17,256 nt of DNA from Flavobacteriaceae bacterium (GTDB lineage: Bacteria; Bacteroidota; Bacteroidia; Flavobacteriales; Weeksellaceae): assembly GCA_031289875.1 (NCBI GenBank), contig JAITOO010000028.1:1-17256 (forward strand), given 5' to 3'. Both the position numbers and the translations under genes were made by a program. Of this stretch, positions 7,454-15,158 are shown piece by piece; position 1 is the stretch's first letter, and the number at the start of each line of letters is the position of its first letter. The notes under the pieces were generated by a model. It did not search any database, was not told where the DNA came from, and saw only the letters and a list, made by a program, of their open reading frames with translations.

Positions 7454-9121
7454 TCATGAAACTGCATCATTATGAACGGTTTTCACCGCCCTCCCCGACG
7501 GGTCGGGATTGTTTTTGAAAGCCTCGTCCCACTCCAAAGCTACAGCAGAACTGCACGCCACCGAAGGTACGGAAGGCACGGTCTGAGCCGCCGCCTGAGA
7601 CGGAAAATGTTCTTCAAAAATCATTCTGAACCAATATTCTTCTTTCGACATCGGCGGATTGATGGGAAAACGCTCGGCAGCTAATCCCATTTGCCGGTCG
7701 GAAATTTTTTCGTCCGCCACCTTTTTCAGCGTGTCTATCCAAGAATAGCCCACACCGTCCGAAAACTGTTCTTTCTGCCTCCAAACCACTTCCTTAGGAA
7801 GGTAATTTTCAAAGGCTTCGCGCAAAATGTGTTTTTCGATTTTCCCATGTCCGCACATTTTGTCTTTCGGATTCAAGGTCATCGCAATATCCATAAATTC
7901 TCGGTCGAGGAACGGCACACGACCTTCCACACCCCAAGCCATTAATGCTTTGTTAGCGCGCAAGCAGTCATACAAGTGAAGTTTGTCGAGTTTGCGAACG
8001 GTCTCCTCGTGAAAAGCCTTTGCATCAGGGGCTTTGTGGAAATAGAGATAACCGCCGAAAAGTTCGTCGGCGCCTTCGCCCGACAGTACCATTTTTACGC
8101 CCATCGACTTGATGTATCTCGCCAAAAGATACATCGGCGTGGAAGCTCTAACGGTTGTAACATCATATGTTTCAATATGATAAATCACATCACTGAGAGC
8201 GTCCAGCGCTTCCTCAATGGTGAAATGAATCTCGTGATGAACCGTCCCGATATAGTCTGCGACTTTTCTGGCTGCGAGCAGGTCAGGCGCACCTTTCAGC
8301 CCAACGGCAAACGAGTGAAGCTGGGGCCACCACGCTTCGGATTCGTTGTCGTCTTCAACTCTTTTTGCCGCATATTTCTTGGCAACAGCAGAAATAATCG
8401 ATGAATCCAAACCGCCAGAAAGCAGCACTCCATAAGGAACATCGGACATCAACTGACGATGAACGGCATCTTCCAAGCCTGTGCGTAATTTCTGAACATC
8501 GGAAATATTATCTTTCACATTTTCATAATTTTGCCACTCTCTATGATACCAAGTTTTGATTTCGCCGTCAGGGCTGTACAAATATTTCCCCGGTTCAAAC
8601 TCTTTGATGTCAGGGCAAACGCCTTCCAATGCTTTGAGTTCGCTTGCTACGTAAAATTGCCCTTCGTTGTCGTAGCCCATGTAGAGCGGAATGATACCCA
8701 TGTGGTCTCTGCCGATTAAAAAAATATCTTTTTCACGGTCATAGAGAGCAAAGGCATAAATTCCTGAAATATAATCAAATAGCTTTGTTCCTTTGTCTCT
8801 GTACATAGCCAAAATCACTTCGCAGTCTGATTTTGTTTGAAAATTATATTTTCCTTCGTATTGTTTACGTATTTCCTGATGATTGTAAATTTCGCCGTTC
8901 ACTGCCAGCACGAGATTTTTATCTTCGCTGTACAGCGGCTGCCCTCCCGAAGCTACATCGACAATGGAAAGCCTTTCGTGAGCCAAAATACTGTGCGTCC
9001 CGCAGTACATTCCCGACCAATCAGGACCGCGGTGACGAATTTTTTTTATCATTTTAAGTGTTTGCGGACGAAGTTGTTCCGCACTTTCTTTGAGGTTAAA
9101 AACCCCTACAAATCCACACAT
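7454..9121 (-). CDS. asnB: Asparagine synthase (glutamine-hydrolysing), class B
   Basis: A 555-residue AsnB of normal full length. It makes asparagine from aspartate, glutamine and ATP in the cytoplasm. The N-terminal Ntn glutaminase domain starts MCGFVGVF, with Cys2 becoming the catalytic N-terminal nucleophile. Glutamine-binding residues are visible as HERLS (R50), NGEIYN (75-80) and the SD pair at 98-99. The C-terminal synthetase domain carries the PP-loop SGGLDSS (235-241), the SGEGADELFGGY block and a VEGRVPFLDREF block. The gene stands alone between a terminator at 7371-7404 and a promoter box at 9147-9154, and is transcribed away from the menaquinone-type genes. The C-terminal 40 residues, Ala/Val/Pro-rich, are the least conserved part. 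Nothing is missing or broken. Confidence 0.96.
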   Translation of the reverse strand: MCGFVGVFNLKESAEQLRPQTLKMIKKIRHRGPDWSGMYCGTHSILAHERLSIVDVASGGQPLYSEDKNLVLAVNGEIYNHQEIRKQYEGKYNFQTKSDCEVILAMYRDKGTKLFDYISGIYAFALYDREKDIFLIGRDHMGIIPLYMGYDNEGQFYVASELKALEGVCPDIKEFEPGKYLYSPDGEIKTWYHREWQNYENVKDNISDVQKLRTGLEDAVHRQLMSDVPYGVLLSGGLDSSIISAVAKKYAAKRVEDDNESEAWWPQLHSFAVGLKGAPDLLAARKVADYIGTVHHEIHFTIEEALDALSDVIYHIETYDVTTVRASTPMYLLARYIKSMGVKMVLSGEGADELFGGYLYFHKAPDAKAFHEETVRKLDKLHLYDCLRANKALMAWGVEGRVPFLDREFMDIAMTLNPKDKMCGHGKIEKHILREAFENYLPKEVVWRQKEQFSDGVGYSWIDTLKKVADEKISDRQMGLAAERFPINPPMSKEEYWFRMIFEEHFPSQAAAQTVPSVPSVACSSAVALEWDEAFKNNPDPSGRAVKTVHNDAVS

Positions 9122-9146
9122 AATTTTTTGTTTCCTTAATTTTTTG

Positions 9147-9154
9147 CAAATTTA
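9147..9154 (-). promoter_or_regulatory. -7 box upstream of asnB
   Basis: On the minus strand it reads TAAATTTG, fitting TAnnTTTG, and ends 25 bases before the asnB ATG. No TTG element is found at the usual spacing, so it is a moderate call. Confidence 0.4.
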
Positions 9155-9222
9155 TGATTTAAATTTATCATTTTAAATTAAAAAAGACTAATTGATTAAA
9201 AAATAAACCATTAATACTTGAA

Positions 9223-9254
9223 TTGATGCGTAAAATTAACCGGATTTATTTTTG
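9223..9254 (+). promoter_or_regulatory. Promoter-like element with no adjacent gene
   Basis: TTG (9223-9225), a 21-base spacer and TATTTTTG (9247-9254) match the Bacteroidota promoter pattern well. The predicted start near 9261 lies about 200 bases before the thioesterase ATG. It would make either a long 5' leader for that operon or a separate small transcript. Confidence 0.4.
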
Positions 9255-9443
9255 CAATTATAAAAACTTTAAAATGGAAAGCTTTATAAATGCTTTTTGA
9301 CAAATCTTTTCAGCGAAATCAGAAATAGGGAAAAGGAATTGCTATCCATAAAAAACAGAAAAATGGCGGAAAAGTGCGCCTGTACAGTTCATCATTGCAG
9401 AATTGATACTATTATTTTCAACCGCAAAATACGAAAAATTTTC

Positions 9444-9451
9444 TACATTTG
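9444..9451 (+). promoter_or_regulatory. -7 box of the thioesterase-menF operon
   Basis: TACATTTG matches TAnnTTTG and ends 12 bases before the thioesterase start codon, which would give a very short leader. There is no TTG at the expected upstream distance. Confidence 0.4.
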
Positions 9452-9463
9452 TAAAAAATAAAA

Positions 9464-9898
9464 ATGAGCAACGAAGAAGTTTTACAACAGTTAAATAACT
9501 CATCTACAAATACTTTCATGGAAAATTTAGGTATTGTTTATACCGATTTTACAGGAAACAGCCTTACGGCGGAACTGGCAGTCAGTCCGAAACTCTACCA
9601 GCCAATGGGTTTTTTGCACGGCGGCGTATCGCTATCTATCGCAGAAACAGTGGGTTCGGTACTGTCTATTACGTCCATCAATCCCGAAGAATTTTATGTT
9701 TTCGGCACGCAAGTAAACGGTTATCATTTGCGTGCGGTGCAGTCGGGGAAAATTCGGGCAACGGCTAAATTTATCCACATCGGGAATACATCTCAAATTA
9801 TTGAAATAGAAATATTTAACGAAACTTCAACGGAAACTTTTAAAAATTGCCACGTAACGATGATCAATCGTGTTGTCGCAAAAAAAGATTTTAAGTAA
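9464..9898 (+). CDS. menI: Hotdog-fold acyl-CoA thioesterase, probably DHNA-CoA thioesterase
   Basis: A 144-residue single-domain hotdog protein of the PaaI/YdiI type. The segment from Gln46 to Ser65 (QPMGFLHGG then IAETVGS) closely follows E. coli YdiI/MenI, which hydrolyses 1,4-dihydroxy-2-naphthoyl-CoA in menaquinone synthesis. Glu61 in AETVGS corresponds to the catalytic carboxylate, and His52-Gly-Gly forms the usual helix cap and substrate pocket. The GTQVNGYHLRAVQSGKIRA stretch (81-99) fits the second half of the fold. The stop lies 20 bp before an isochorismate synthase gene on the same strand, which is the main reason for preferring MenI over a general phenylacetyl-CoA-type thioesterase. 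The enzyme family is certain; the exact substrate is inferred. Confidence 0.8.
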   Translation: MSNEEVLQQLNNSSTNTFMENLGIVYTDFTGNSLTAELAVSPKLYQPMGFLHGGVSLSIAETVGSVLSITSINPEEFYVFGTQVNGYHLRAVQSGKIRATAKFIHIGNTSQIIEIEIFNETSTETFKNCHVTMINRVVAKKDFK

Positions 9899-9918
9899 TT
9901 GATAACTAACAAGTAAAA

Positions 9919-10893
9919 ATGAAAATAAGACCTTTTGCATTGATTCGTCTGCCTAAGGAAAGGGAAATTTTTTTTCTCAATGAAGAAAACAGCGGCGGGA
10001 ACAAATATTTTTTCACGTCTTTTGATAATTCTAAACAATACAAATTTTATTTCTCTAATTTTCAAAATATTAACGCCTCCGAATTAGAGGAAAACTTTAA
10101 TATTTTATTGAAAAACAATAAGAACCCTCAACCTATTTCAGAAAACGACTACCTCAAACTTCTTCAAAAAACCGTTCAATTTTTGCAGGAGAAGAAAACG
10201 CATAAAATCGTGATTTCCAGAGAAAAATGGGTTGAAAAGACGAATATTCAGCCGTTAAAATCTTTTTTGTTTTTGTGCCAAAAATATCCCAATTCCTTTT
10301 GCCATCTGAGTTTTTGGAATGAAAAAGAAGTTTGGCTCGGAGCAACTCCCGAAATATTAGGCACTTACGAAAATTCTACTTTCCGTACCATGTCTTTGGC
10401 AGGAACGCTTCCCGATGATGAAAATTTTCAGTGGAGCGAAAAAGAACGTACAGAACAACAATTTGTTACAGATTATATTCGGGAAAAACTTCAAAATTTT
10501 TCCGAAGAAATCACTGCCGACGGAGCAAAAGATTTGCATTTGGGACATGTTAAGCATTTGGTTACGTCTTTTTCTGCCCGACTGAAAGACGAGAACCTGC
10601 TTCCCTTGCTGATTCAGAGCTTGCACCCAACGCCTGCGGTTTGTGGGCTGCCGCTGGAAACAAGTCGTGATTTCATTTTGGAAAATGAAAGTTACGACCG
10701 CGATTTTTATACGGGATACATTGGACTGGAAACGCCGAAATTTAAAAAATATTTTGTCAATCTGCGAAGCGGAAAACTTTATCTAAATGGTGCGCTGCTT
10801 TTCATCGGAGGTGGAATTACTGCCCAAAGCGATCCGGAAAAAGAATGGCAGGAAACCGAATTAAAATCTCGGTTTGTGGGAGAAAGTTTGTAA
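9919..10893 (+). CDS. menF: Isochorismate synthase (chorismate-binding enzyme)
   Basis: A 324-residue chorismate-utilising enzyme, shorter than E. coli MenF (about 430) mainly through a reduced N-terminal part. It would convert chorismate to isochorismate, the first committed step to menaquinone. The C-terminal catalytic domain shows HKIVISREK with Lys96 at the general-base position, WLGATPEIL (139-147), MSLAGTLP (158-165), KERTEQQFV (175-183, with metal-binding glutamate), LHPTPAVCGLP (235-245), the YDRDFYTGYIG segment (259-269) and FIGGGITAQSDPEKEW (295-310). These fit isochorismate synthases better than anthranilate or aminodeoxychorismate synthases. A salicylate- or siderophore-type isochorismate synthase is the alternative, but the thioesterase neighbour favours menaquinone. 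menD, menB, menC and menE are not in the window. Confidence 0.88.
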   Translation: MKIRPFALIRLPKEREIFFLNEENSGGNKYFFTSFDNSKQYKFYFSNFQNINASELEENFNILLKNNKNPQPISENDYLKLLQKTVQFLQEKKTHKIVISREKWVEKTNIQPLKSFLFLCQKYPNSFCHLSFWNEKEVWLGATPEILGTYENSTFRTMSLAGTLPDDENFQWSEKERTEQQFVTDYIREKLQNFSEEITADGAKDLHLGHVKHLVTSFSARLKDENLLPLLIQSLHPTPAVCGLPLETSRDFILENESYDRDFYTGYIGLETPKFKKYFVNLRSGKLYLNGALLFIGGGITAQSDPEKEWQETELKSRFVGESL

Positions 10894-10913
10894 GAATTTA
10901 AAAGTCAGAATAA

Positions 10914-10952
10914 TTAATCCGCCGCCGCGATTTCATCGCGGCGGCGGATTAA
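10914..10952. terminator. Perfect 18-bp GC-rich hairpin between convergent menF and nrdJ
   Basis: The left arm (10914-10931) and right arm (10935-10952) are exact reverse complements around a 3-base TTC loop. The core is a run of CCG/CGG triplets ending in CGCGAT, with AT pairs at the base. It sits 20 bases after the menF stop and 23 bases before the nrdJ stop, so it can serve both converging transcripts. T-runs are short on both sides, so it may also act as an mRNA-protecting or repeat element. Confidence 0.75.
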
Positions 10953-10975
10953 AAATAGATATTTGTGTTAAAATT

Positions 10976-13555
10976 CTATCCACATTTGCTATAACCGCAA
11001 CTTTTACAGTGCAGGCAGCCTTCTTCATATATCAGTCCATTCGGGTCGCCACAGCTGGGGCATTCCTTATCAATAGTGGTGCCGTCGGGAATATATTTTT
11101 TCAAAGCGCGTGCAACGCCGTTTTTCCATGTGTTGATATTTTCATCGTACAAGTTTAAACCGTTTATCACATTGACTACGTTATTAATAGGCATTCCGTG
11201 ACGTAAAATCCCTGAAAGAAGTTTGGCATAGTTCCAGTATTCTTCGTCAAAAGACCTTGACAATCCTTCAATTGTAACTCTATATCCTTCTTTGTCAATA
11301 TATTGAAAATCATAACGGGATTTTTGTTTTTCCTCGTCGCGATTTTTCACTACCCAGCCTTTGTTCACGTACACCGGCAAGTTAAAAGCGTCCTCCATTT
11401 TTCCCGTGAAGACTTCGTAGGGTTTTCCGTCAATAAGTCCGACCACTGCCAGCCATTTTTCATATTCATTTTGAAAACGGATAATATCAGCTTCAATTCT
11501 TTTCGGACGTTTTGGAGCATGGGTAATACTGATAGTTCCTTCGGCAATTGCTAAGGAATCAGGAAGTTCTGTTTCTTTTTTAGAATCTTTATCGATAGAA
11601 ATCAAAACGCCGGAACGAGAGCCGTCGCGGTACACCGTAATTCCCTTCAAACCTTGTTTCCACGATTCAATATAGATTTCTCCGACTTTTTCCACGCTCA
11701 CATCTGACGGCAAATTGATAGTCGAACTGATGCTATGCGTGGTATATTTCTGCACTATTGCCTGCATTTCCACCCGCTTAATCCAGTCAATCTCAACAGC
11801 GGTAGAGCCGGCATAAGGACTTTTGTCCACATCGGTCTCGCCGGTGGTGTTCATCCAGTCTTGCAATTTATGATGCCAAACGTCAAATTCTTCAAAAGCG
11901 TCGCCGGTTTCGTCCACATAGGAAATATTTGCATTTGGGTCGTTGGCGTTCACTTTTCTGCGTCGTTTGTAGCCCAAAGAAAAGACAGGTTCTATACCCG
12001 ACGAAGTTTGCGTGAGAATGCTTAGCGTTCCCGTAGGCGCTACAGTGCTGAGCGAAATGTTTCTCCGTCCGTATTTCATCATTCGATCATATATGTCAGG
12101 AAGTTCTTTTTGAAGCATTTGCACAAATTCGGAATCATTTTCATATTTTGGATCCCATGCTTTGAATTGTCCTCTTTCAATTGCCATGTCAATAGAACTG
12201 TCAAACTCTGCACGGCATTTGGTTTTCATCATTTCATCGACGAAACGCAGAGCCTCGTCAGAGCTGTATGCAAATCCCATAGAGGCGATTGTGTCTGCCA
12301 AAGCAGTGAAACCCAGTCCTGTACGGCGACCTTTTTTTCCTGTATCGCGCAACAGTTCCCAAGTTTCTTTTTCCCTTAGTTTAATAAAATCAGGTTCTTT
12401 GTCGGCTTCGATTTTGGCAAGGATTCTGTCTACGGCTTCGAGTTCGAGTTCTACCAAATCATCGTTTAATCGTTGAGATTCATAGATTATTTCATAGAAT
12501 TTATCAAAATCAAATTCGGATTTTTCAGTAAAGGGTTTATTTACAAAAGAATAGAGATTAACTGCAATCAAACGGCAACTGTCTCCTCCCTGCATGGCGA
12601 TTTCGGAGCAGGGATTGGTCGAATCGTTCTTGAAATCAGGATATATGGACGAAGTGGAATATTTGTGCTGTCTGTCCCAGAAAATCAATCCGGGTTCGGC
12701 AGTGTTGTGGGCAGATTCGACAATTGTATTCCATAAGTCTCCGGCTTTTACGGTTTTCTTGTATTCCGGATTTGTGCTGTCTATAGGCCAGCGGTGTGTA
12801 TATTCGGTGTCGTCCACTACTGCCTGCATAAATTCATCGGAAAGGCGTACGGAAATATTCGCACCTGTGATTTTGGTCAAATCCTGCTTGATGAGAACAA
12901 AATCTTCCACATCGGGGTGGGCGATGTCAATAGTGAGCATCAGTGCGCCGCGCCGTCCGTTCTGAGCAACTTCTCGCGTGGTATTGGAAAATCGGTTCAT
13001 GAAAGAAATCGCGCCTGTGGTTGTTCCTGCCGAGTTGGAAACGTGGGAATTTTTGGGGCGGAGACCGGAAATGTCCACACCTACGCCGCATCGTCTCTTG
13101 AAAAGCTGTGCCAATTGTTCGTCCGTGCGCATAATTCCTCCGTAAGAGTCATAAACAGGCGGAATTACCACGCAGTTTGACAGTGAGGCTATTATGTTTT
13201 TGTTTCCCAAAGCTGCCATAACGCTGCCTTGTGGAACGACGTACTTAAATTTGTCAAATAGGGAAAAAATATGGTCTTCAGACAGAAAACTGCGGGTTTT
13301 ACCATAGTCGGAAAGTCCGTTTTTTTTCTTTTCTTGCTTAAATTTTGTTTCAATTCGGGAAAATTCTTTTGCCAATCTGTGGTGCATTTCTTCAGGAGAT
13401 TTTTCTAAAAAATCTCCATCGTTATTTTTGACGGCATATTTTTTCATCCACGAAGTGGCAGCCAGCTCATCTCCATTGAAATATTTCAAGGTTTCTTCCC
13501 GCACTGTTTTTTCGGAAAAAGTATTCGTAATTGCTTCTTTCTTAGTCATTTCCAT
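10976..13555 (-). CDS. nrdJ: Adenosylcobalamin-dependent (class II) ribonucleoside-diphosphate reductase
   Basis: An 859-residue class II ribonucleotide reductase that makes deoxynucleotides using adenosylcobalamin instead of an oxygen-dependent radical subunit. The N-terminal helix block has the usual FNGDELAA motif. The barrel carries Cys128 in ASLSNCVVIP, RRCGVGVDISGLRP (154-167) and GTTTGAISFMNRF (177-189). The catalytic site is NPCSE (314-318), with thiyl Cys316 and the Asn and Glu partners. Cys327 is the second redox cysteine, 11 residues on, as in Thermotoga NrdJ. A TSCPD-type domain lies near 690-790. The tail is a cysteine-rich ribbon (C832, C835, C847, C850, C853, C858) ending CGYSKCG, expected to re-reduce the active site. 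The start is at 13555; a second ATG two codons on is equally possible. No intein or frameshift. Confidence 0.96.
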   Translation of the reverse strand: MEMTKKEAITNTFSEKTVREETLKYFNGDELAATSWMKKYAVKNNDGDFLEKSPEEMHHRLAKEFSRIETKFKQEKKKNGLSDYGKTRSFLSEDHIFSLFDKFKYVVPQGSVMAALGNKNIIASLSNCVVIPPVYDSYGGIMRTDEQLAQLFKRRCGVGVDISGLRPKNSHVSNSAGTTTGAISFMNRFSNTTREVAQNGRRGALMLTIDIAHPDVEDFVLIKQDLTKITGANISVRLSDEFMQAVVDDTEYTHRWPIDSTNPEYKKTVKAGDLWNTIVESAHNTAEPGLIFWDRQHKYSTSSIYPDFKNDSTNPCSEIAMQGGDSCRLIAVNLYSFVNKPFTEKSEFDFDKFYEIIYESQRLNDDLVELELEAVDRILAKIEADKEPDFIKLREKETWELLRDTGKKGRRTGLGFTALADTIASMGFAYSSDEALRFVDEMMKTKCRAEFDSSIDMAIERGQFKAWDPKYENDSEFVQMLQKELPDIYDRMMKYGRRNISLSTVAPTGTLSILTQTSSGIEPVFSLGYKRRRKVNANDPNANISYVDETGDAFEEFDVWHHKLQDWMNTTGETDVDKSPYAGSTAVEIDWIKRVEMQAIVQKYTTHSISSTINLPSDVSVEKVGEIYIESWKQGLKGITVYRDGSRSGVLISIDKDSKKETELPDSLAIAEGTISITHAPKRPKRIEADIIRFQNEYEKWLAVVGLIDGKPYEVFTGKMEDAFNLPVYVNKGWVVKNRDEEKQKSRYDFQYIDKEGYRVTIEGLSRSFDEEYWNYAKLLSGILRHGMPINNVVNVINGLNLYDENINTWKNGVARALKKYIPDGTTIDKECPSCGDPNGLIYEEGCLHCKSCGYSKCG

Positions 13556-13582
13556 AAGTAATCATTCAGGATATTAGTTTTA

Positions 13583-13590
13583 CAAAAATA
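13583..13590 (-). promoter_or_regulatory. -7 box upstream of nrdJ
   Basis: The minus strand reads TATTTTTG, fitting TAnnTTTG, 27 bases before the nrdJ start. No TTG lies at the ideal distance. The 13556-13801 interval shows no recognisable cobalamin riboswitch B12 box. Confidence 0.45.
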
Positions 13591-13744
13591 CAATAATTAA
13601 AAGGGCTTTGAATTTTTCGTCCAAAATATTTTAAACAATTTGGTGTTGATAAATTTTTTTTTCGTCTAAAAAGTTGATAATTTTGACACTACCGAGATTT
13701 ATTTTTTTCAAAAATTTTATTATCATAAAAAAACATGGCATTTA

Positions 13745-13777
13745 TTTGGTTTTCTATCATAACAATTTTTATATTTG
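13745..13777 (+). promoter_or_regulatory. icd promoter
   Basis: TTTG (13745-13748), 21 bases and TATATTTG (13770-13777) form one of the best two-part Bacteroidota promoters in the window. Transcription would start near 13784, about 18 bases before the ATG at 13802. The box overlaps an upstream in-frame TTG at 13775, which therefore cannot be the translation start of this transcript. Confidence 0.65.
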
Positions 13778-13801
13778 GCACGAACCAAATTAAATTACAT
13801 C

Positions 13802-15031
13802 ATGCAAAAAATAAAAGTGCTGAATCCTGTTGTAGAAATGGATGGAGATGAAATGACAAGAATCATCTGGAAATTCATAAAGGACAAATTGATTCTTCCC
13901 TATTTAGACGTTGATTTAAAATATTTCGATTTAGGCATAGAAAACAGAGACAAAACCAACGACCAAGTAACGATTGACTCTGCCGAAGCCGCAAAAAAAT
14001 ACAACGTGGCGGTGAAATGCGCTACCATTACTCCCGACGAGGCGAGAGTAAAAGAATTTAACTTGAAAAAAATGTGGAAATCGCCCAACGGCACAATCCG
14101 AAACATCGTGGACGGAACAGTTTTCCGCGAACCCATTATCATGCGTAATGTTCCGCGCTACGTGCAGGGTTGGACACAGCCTATCGTCATTGGTCGCCAT
14201 GCTTTCGGAGACCAATACAAGGCTACCGATACCGTTATCAAAGGCACCGGCAAGCTGGCAATGACCTTCACACCGGCGGACGGAAGTACACCGCAAACTT
14301 GGGAAGTATATGATTTTAAAGGCGACGGCGTAGCGATGTCTATGTACAACACGGACGAATCTATCAGAGGTTTTGCTCATTCGTCTTTTCAAATGGCGCT
14401 GAGCAAAAAGTGGCCGTTGTATCTCTCGACAAAAAATACGATTTTAAAGGCATATGACGGAAGATTTAAAGATATTTTTCAGGAAATTTATGAAAACGAC
14501 TACAAAGCAAAATTTAAAGAGGCGGGAATTACTTACGAACACCGTTTGATTGACGATATGGTGGCTTCTGTCATGAAATGGAATGGCGGATTTGTTTGGG
14601 CGTGCAAGAATTATGACGGCGATGTGCAGTCAGACACGGTTGCGCAGGGCTTCGGTTCGCTTGGACTGATGACCTCCGTTTTGGTTACGCCCGACGGAAA
14701 AACGGTGGAAGCCGAAGCGGCGCACGGAACGGTAACGCGCCATTACAGGCTTCACCAGCAGGGAAAGGAAACTTCTACCAACCCGATAGCTTCAATTTTT
14801 GCATGGACACGTGCCTTGATGCACAGAGGCAAACTTGACAATACGCCCGATGTGGTGAACTTTGCAGAAACTTTGGAAAAAGTTTGCATTGAAATTGTTG
14901 AAAGCGGAAAAATGACCAAAGATTTGGCATTGCTGGTAAAAGGAGACAAAATGACTCGCGAAGATTATCTGAATACTGAAGACTTTTTGGACGCTATTGA
15001 TCAAGCATTGAAAGCAACATTAGCAAAATAA
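13802..15031 (+). CDS. icd: NADP-dependent isocitrate dehydrogenase, eukaryote-like homodimeric type
   Basis: A 409-residue enzyme that oxidatively decarboxylates isocitrate to 2-oxoglutarate with NADP in the TCA cycle. It belongs to the branch containing mammalian IDH1/IDH2 rather than the E. coli Icd branch. The active-site block KSPNGTIRN (93-101), FRE with Arg109, and [10 protein letters not shown] (130-139) place Ser94, Arg100, Arg109, Arg132 and Tyr139 at the same residue numbers as human IDH1. The [10 protein letters not shown] segment gives the Arg-His pair that selects NADP. I take the ATG at 13802; an upstream in-frame TTG (13775) overlaps the promoter. The gene is monocistronic: divergent from nrdJ, with a terminator at 15056-15086 before the convergent pyk. 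Intact and of normal length. Confidence 0.96.
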   Translation: MQKIKVLNPVVEMDGDEMTRIIWKFIKDKLILPYLDVDLKYFDLGIENRDKTNDQVTIDSAEAAKKYNVAVKCATITPDEARVKEFNLKKMWKSPNGTIRNIVDGTVFREPIIMRNVPRYVQGWTQPIVIGRHAFGDQYKATDTVIKGTGKLAMTFTPADGSTPQTWEVYDFKGDGVAMSMYNTDESIRGFAHSSFQMALSKKWPLYLSTKNTILKAYDGRFKDIFQEIYENDYKAKFKEAGITYEHRLIDDMVASVMKWNGGFVWACKNYDGDVQSDTVAQGFGSLGLMTSVLVTPDGKTVEAEAAHGTVTRHYRLHQQGKETSTNPIASIFAWTRALMHRGKLDNTPDVVNFAETLEKVCIEIVESGKMTKDLALLVKGDKMTREDYLNTEDFLDAIDQALKATLAK

Positions 15032-15055
15032 ATTTTTCATGTTTTTTATATAATG

Positions 15056-15086
15056 AGCCTCAATCAAAAAATGGTTGGGGCTTTTT
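15056..15086 (+). terminator. Rho-independent terminator after icd
   Basis: AGCCTCAATCA (15056-15066) pairs with TGGTTGGGGCT (15072-15082) across a 5-A loop, with two G-U pairs, and is followed by a T-run to 15086. It lies 24 bases past the icd stop. On the other strand the hairpin also faces pyk, 72 bases downstream of its stop, but without a good T-run. Confidence 0.8.
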
Positions 15087-15158
15087 GTACTTTTAAACTC
15101 ACGTATGCCGCAGCAACCTGTTAAACAGCGCTTTGCCATTTTTTATCGGACAATATGA

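Larger units (their letters stand above)
9122..9463. other. 342-bp divergent intergenic region between asnB and the thioesterase gene
   Basis: It contains the asnB -7 box (9147-9154, minus), a two-part promoter-like element (9223-9254, plus) and the -7 box of the thioesterase operon (9444-9451, plus). Between 9255 and 9443 I find no convincing gene; the only ATG-started frame near the promoter encodes eight residues (9273-9299). No strong hairpin or known riboswitch is recognised. Confidence 0.7.

Noticed and set aside
9273..9299. Eight-codon frame (MESFINAF) after the orphan promoter
   Set aside because: No run of regulatory amino-acid codons, no attenuator hairpin beside it, and too short to support as a gene or leader peptide.
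13775..13801. In-frame TTG start nine codons upstream of icd
   Set aside because: It overlaps the icd -7 box, so it would lie upstream of the transcript start; the ATG at 13802 also gives IDH1-like residue numbering.
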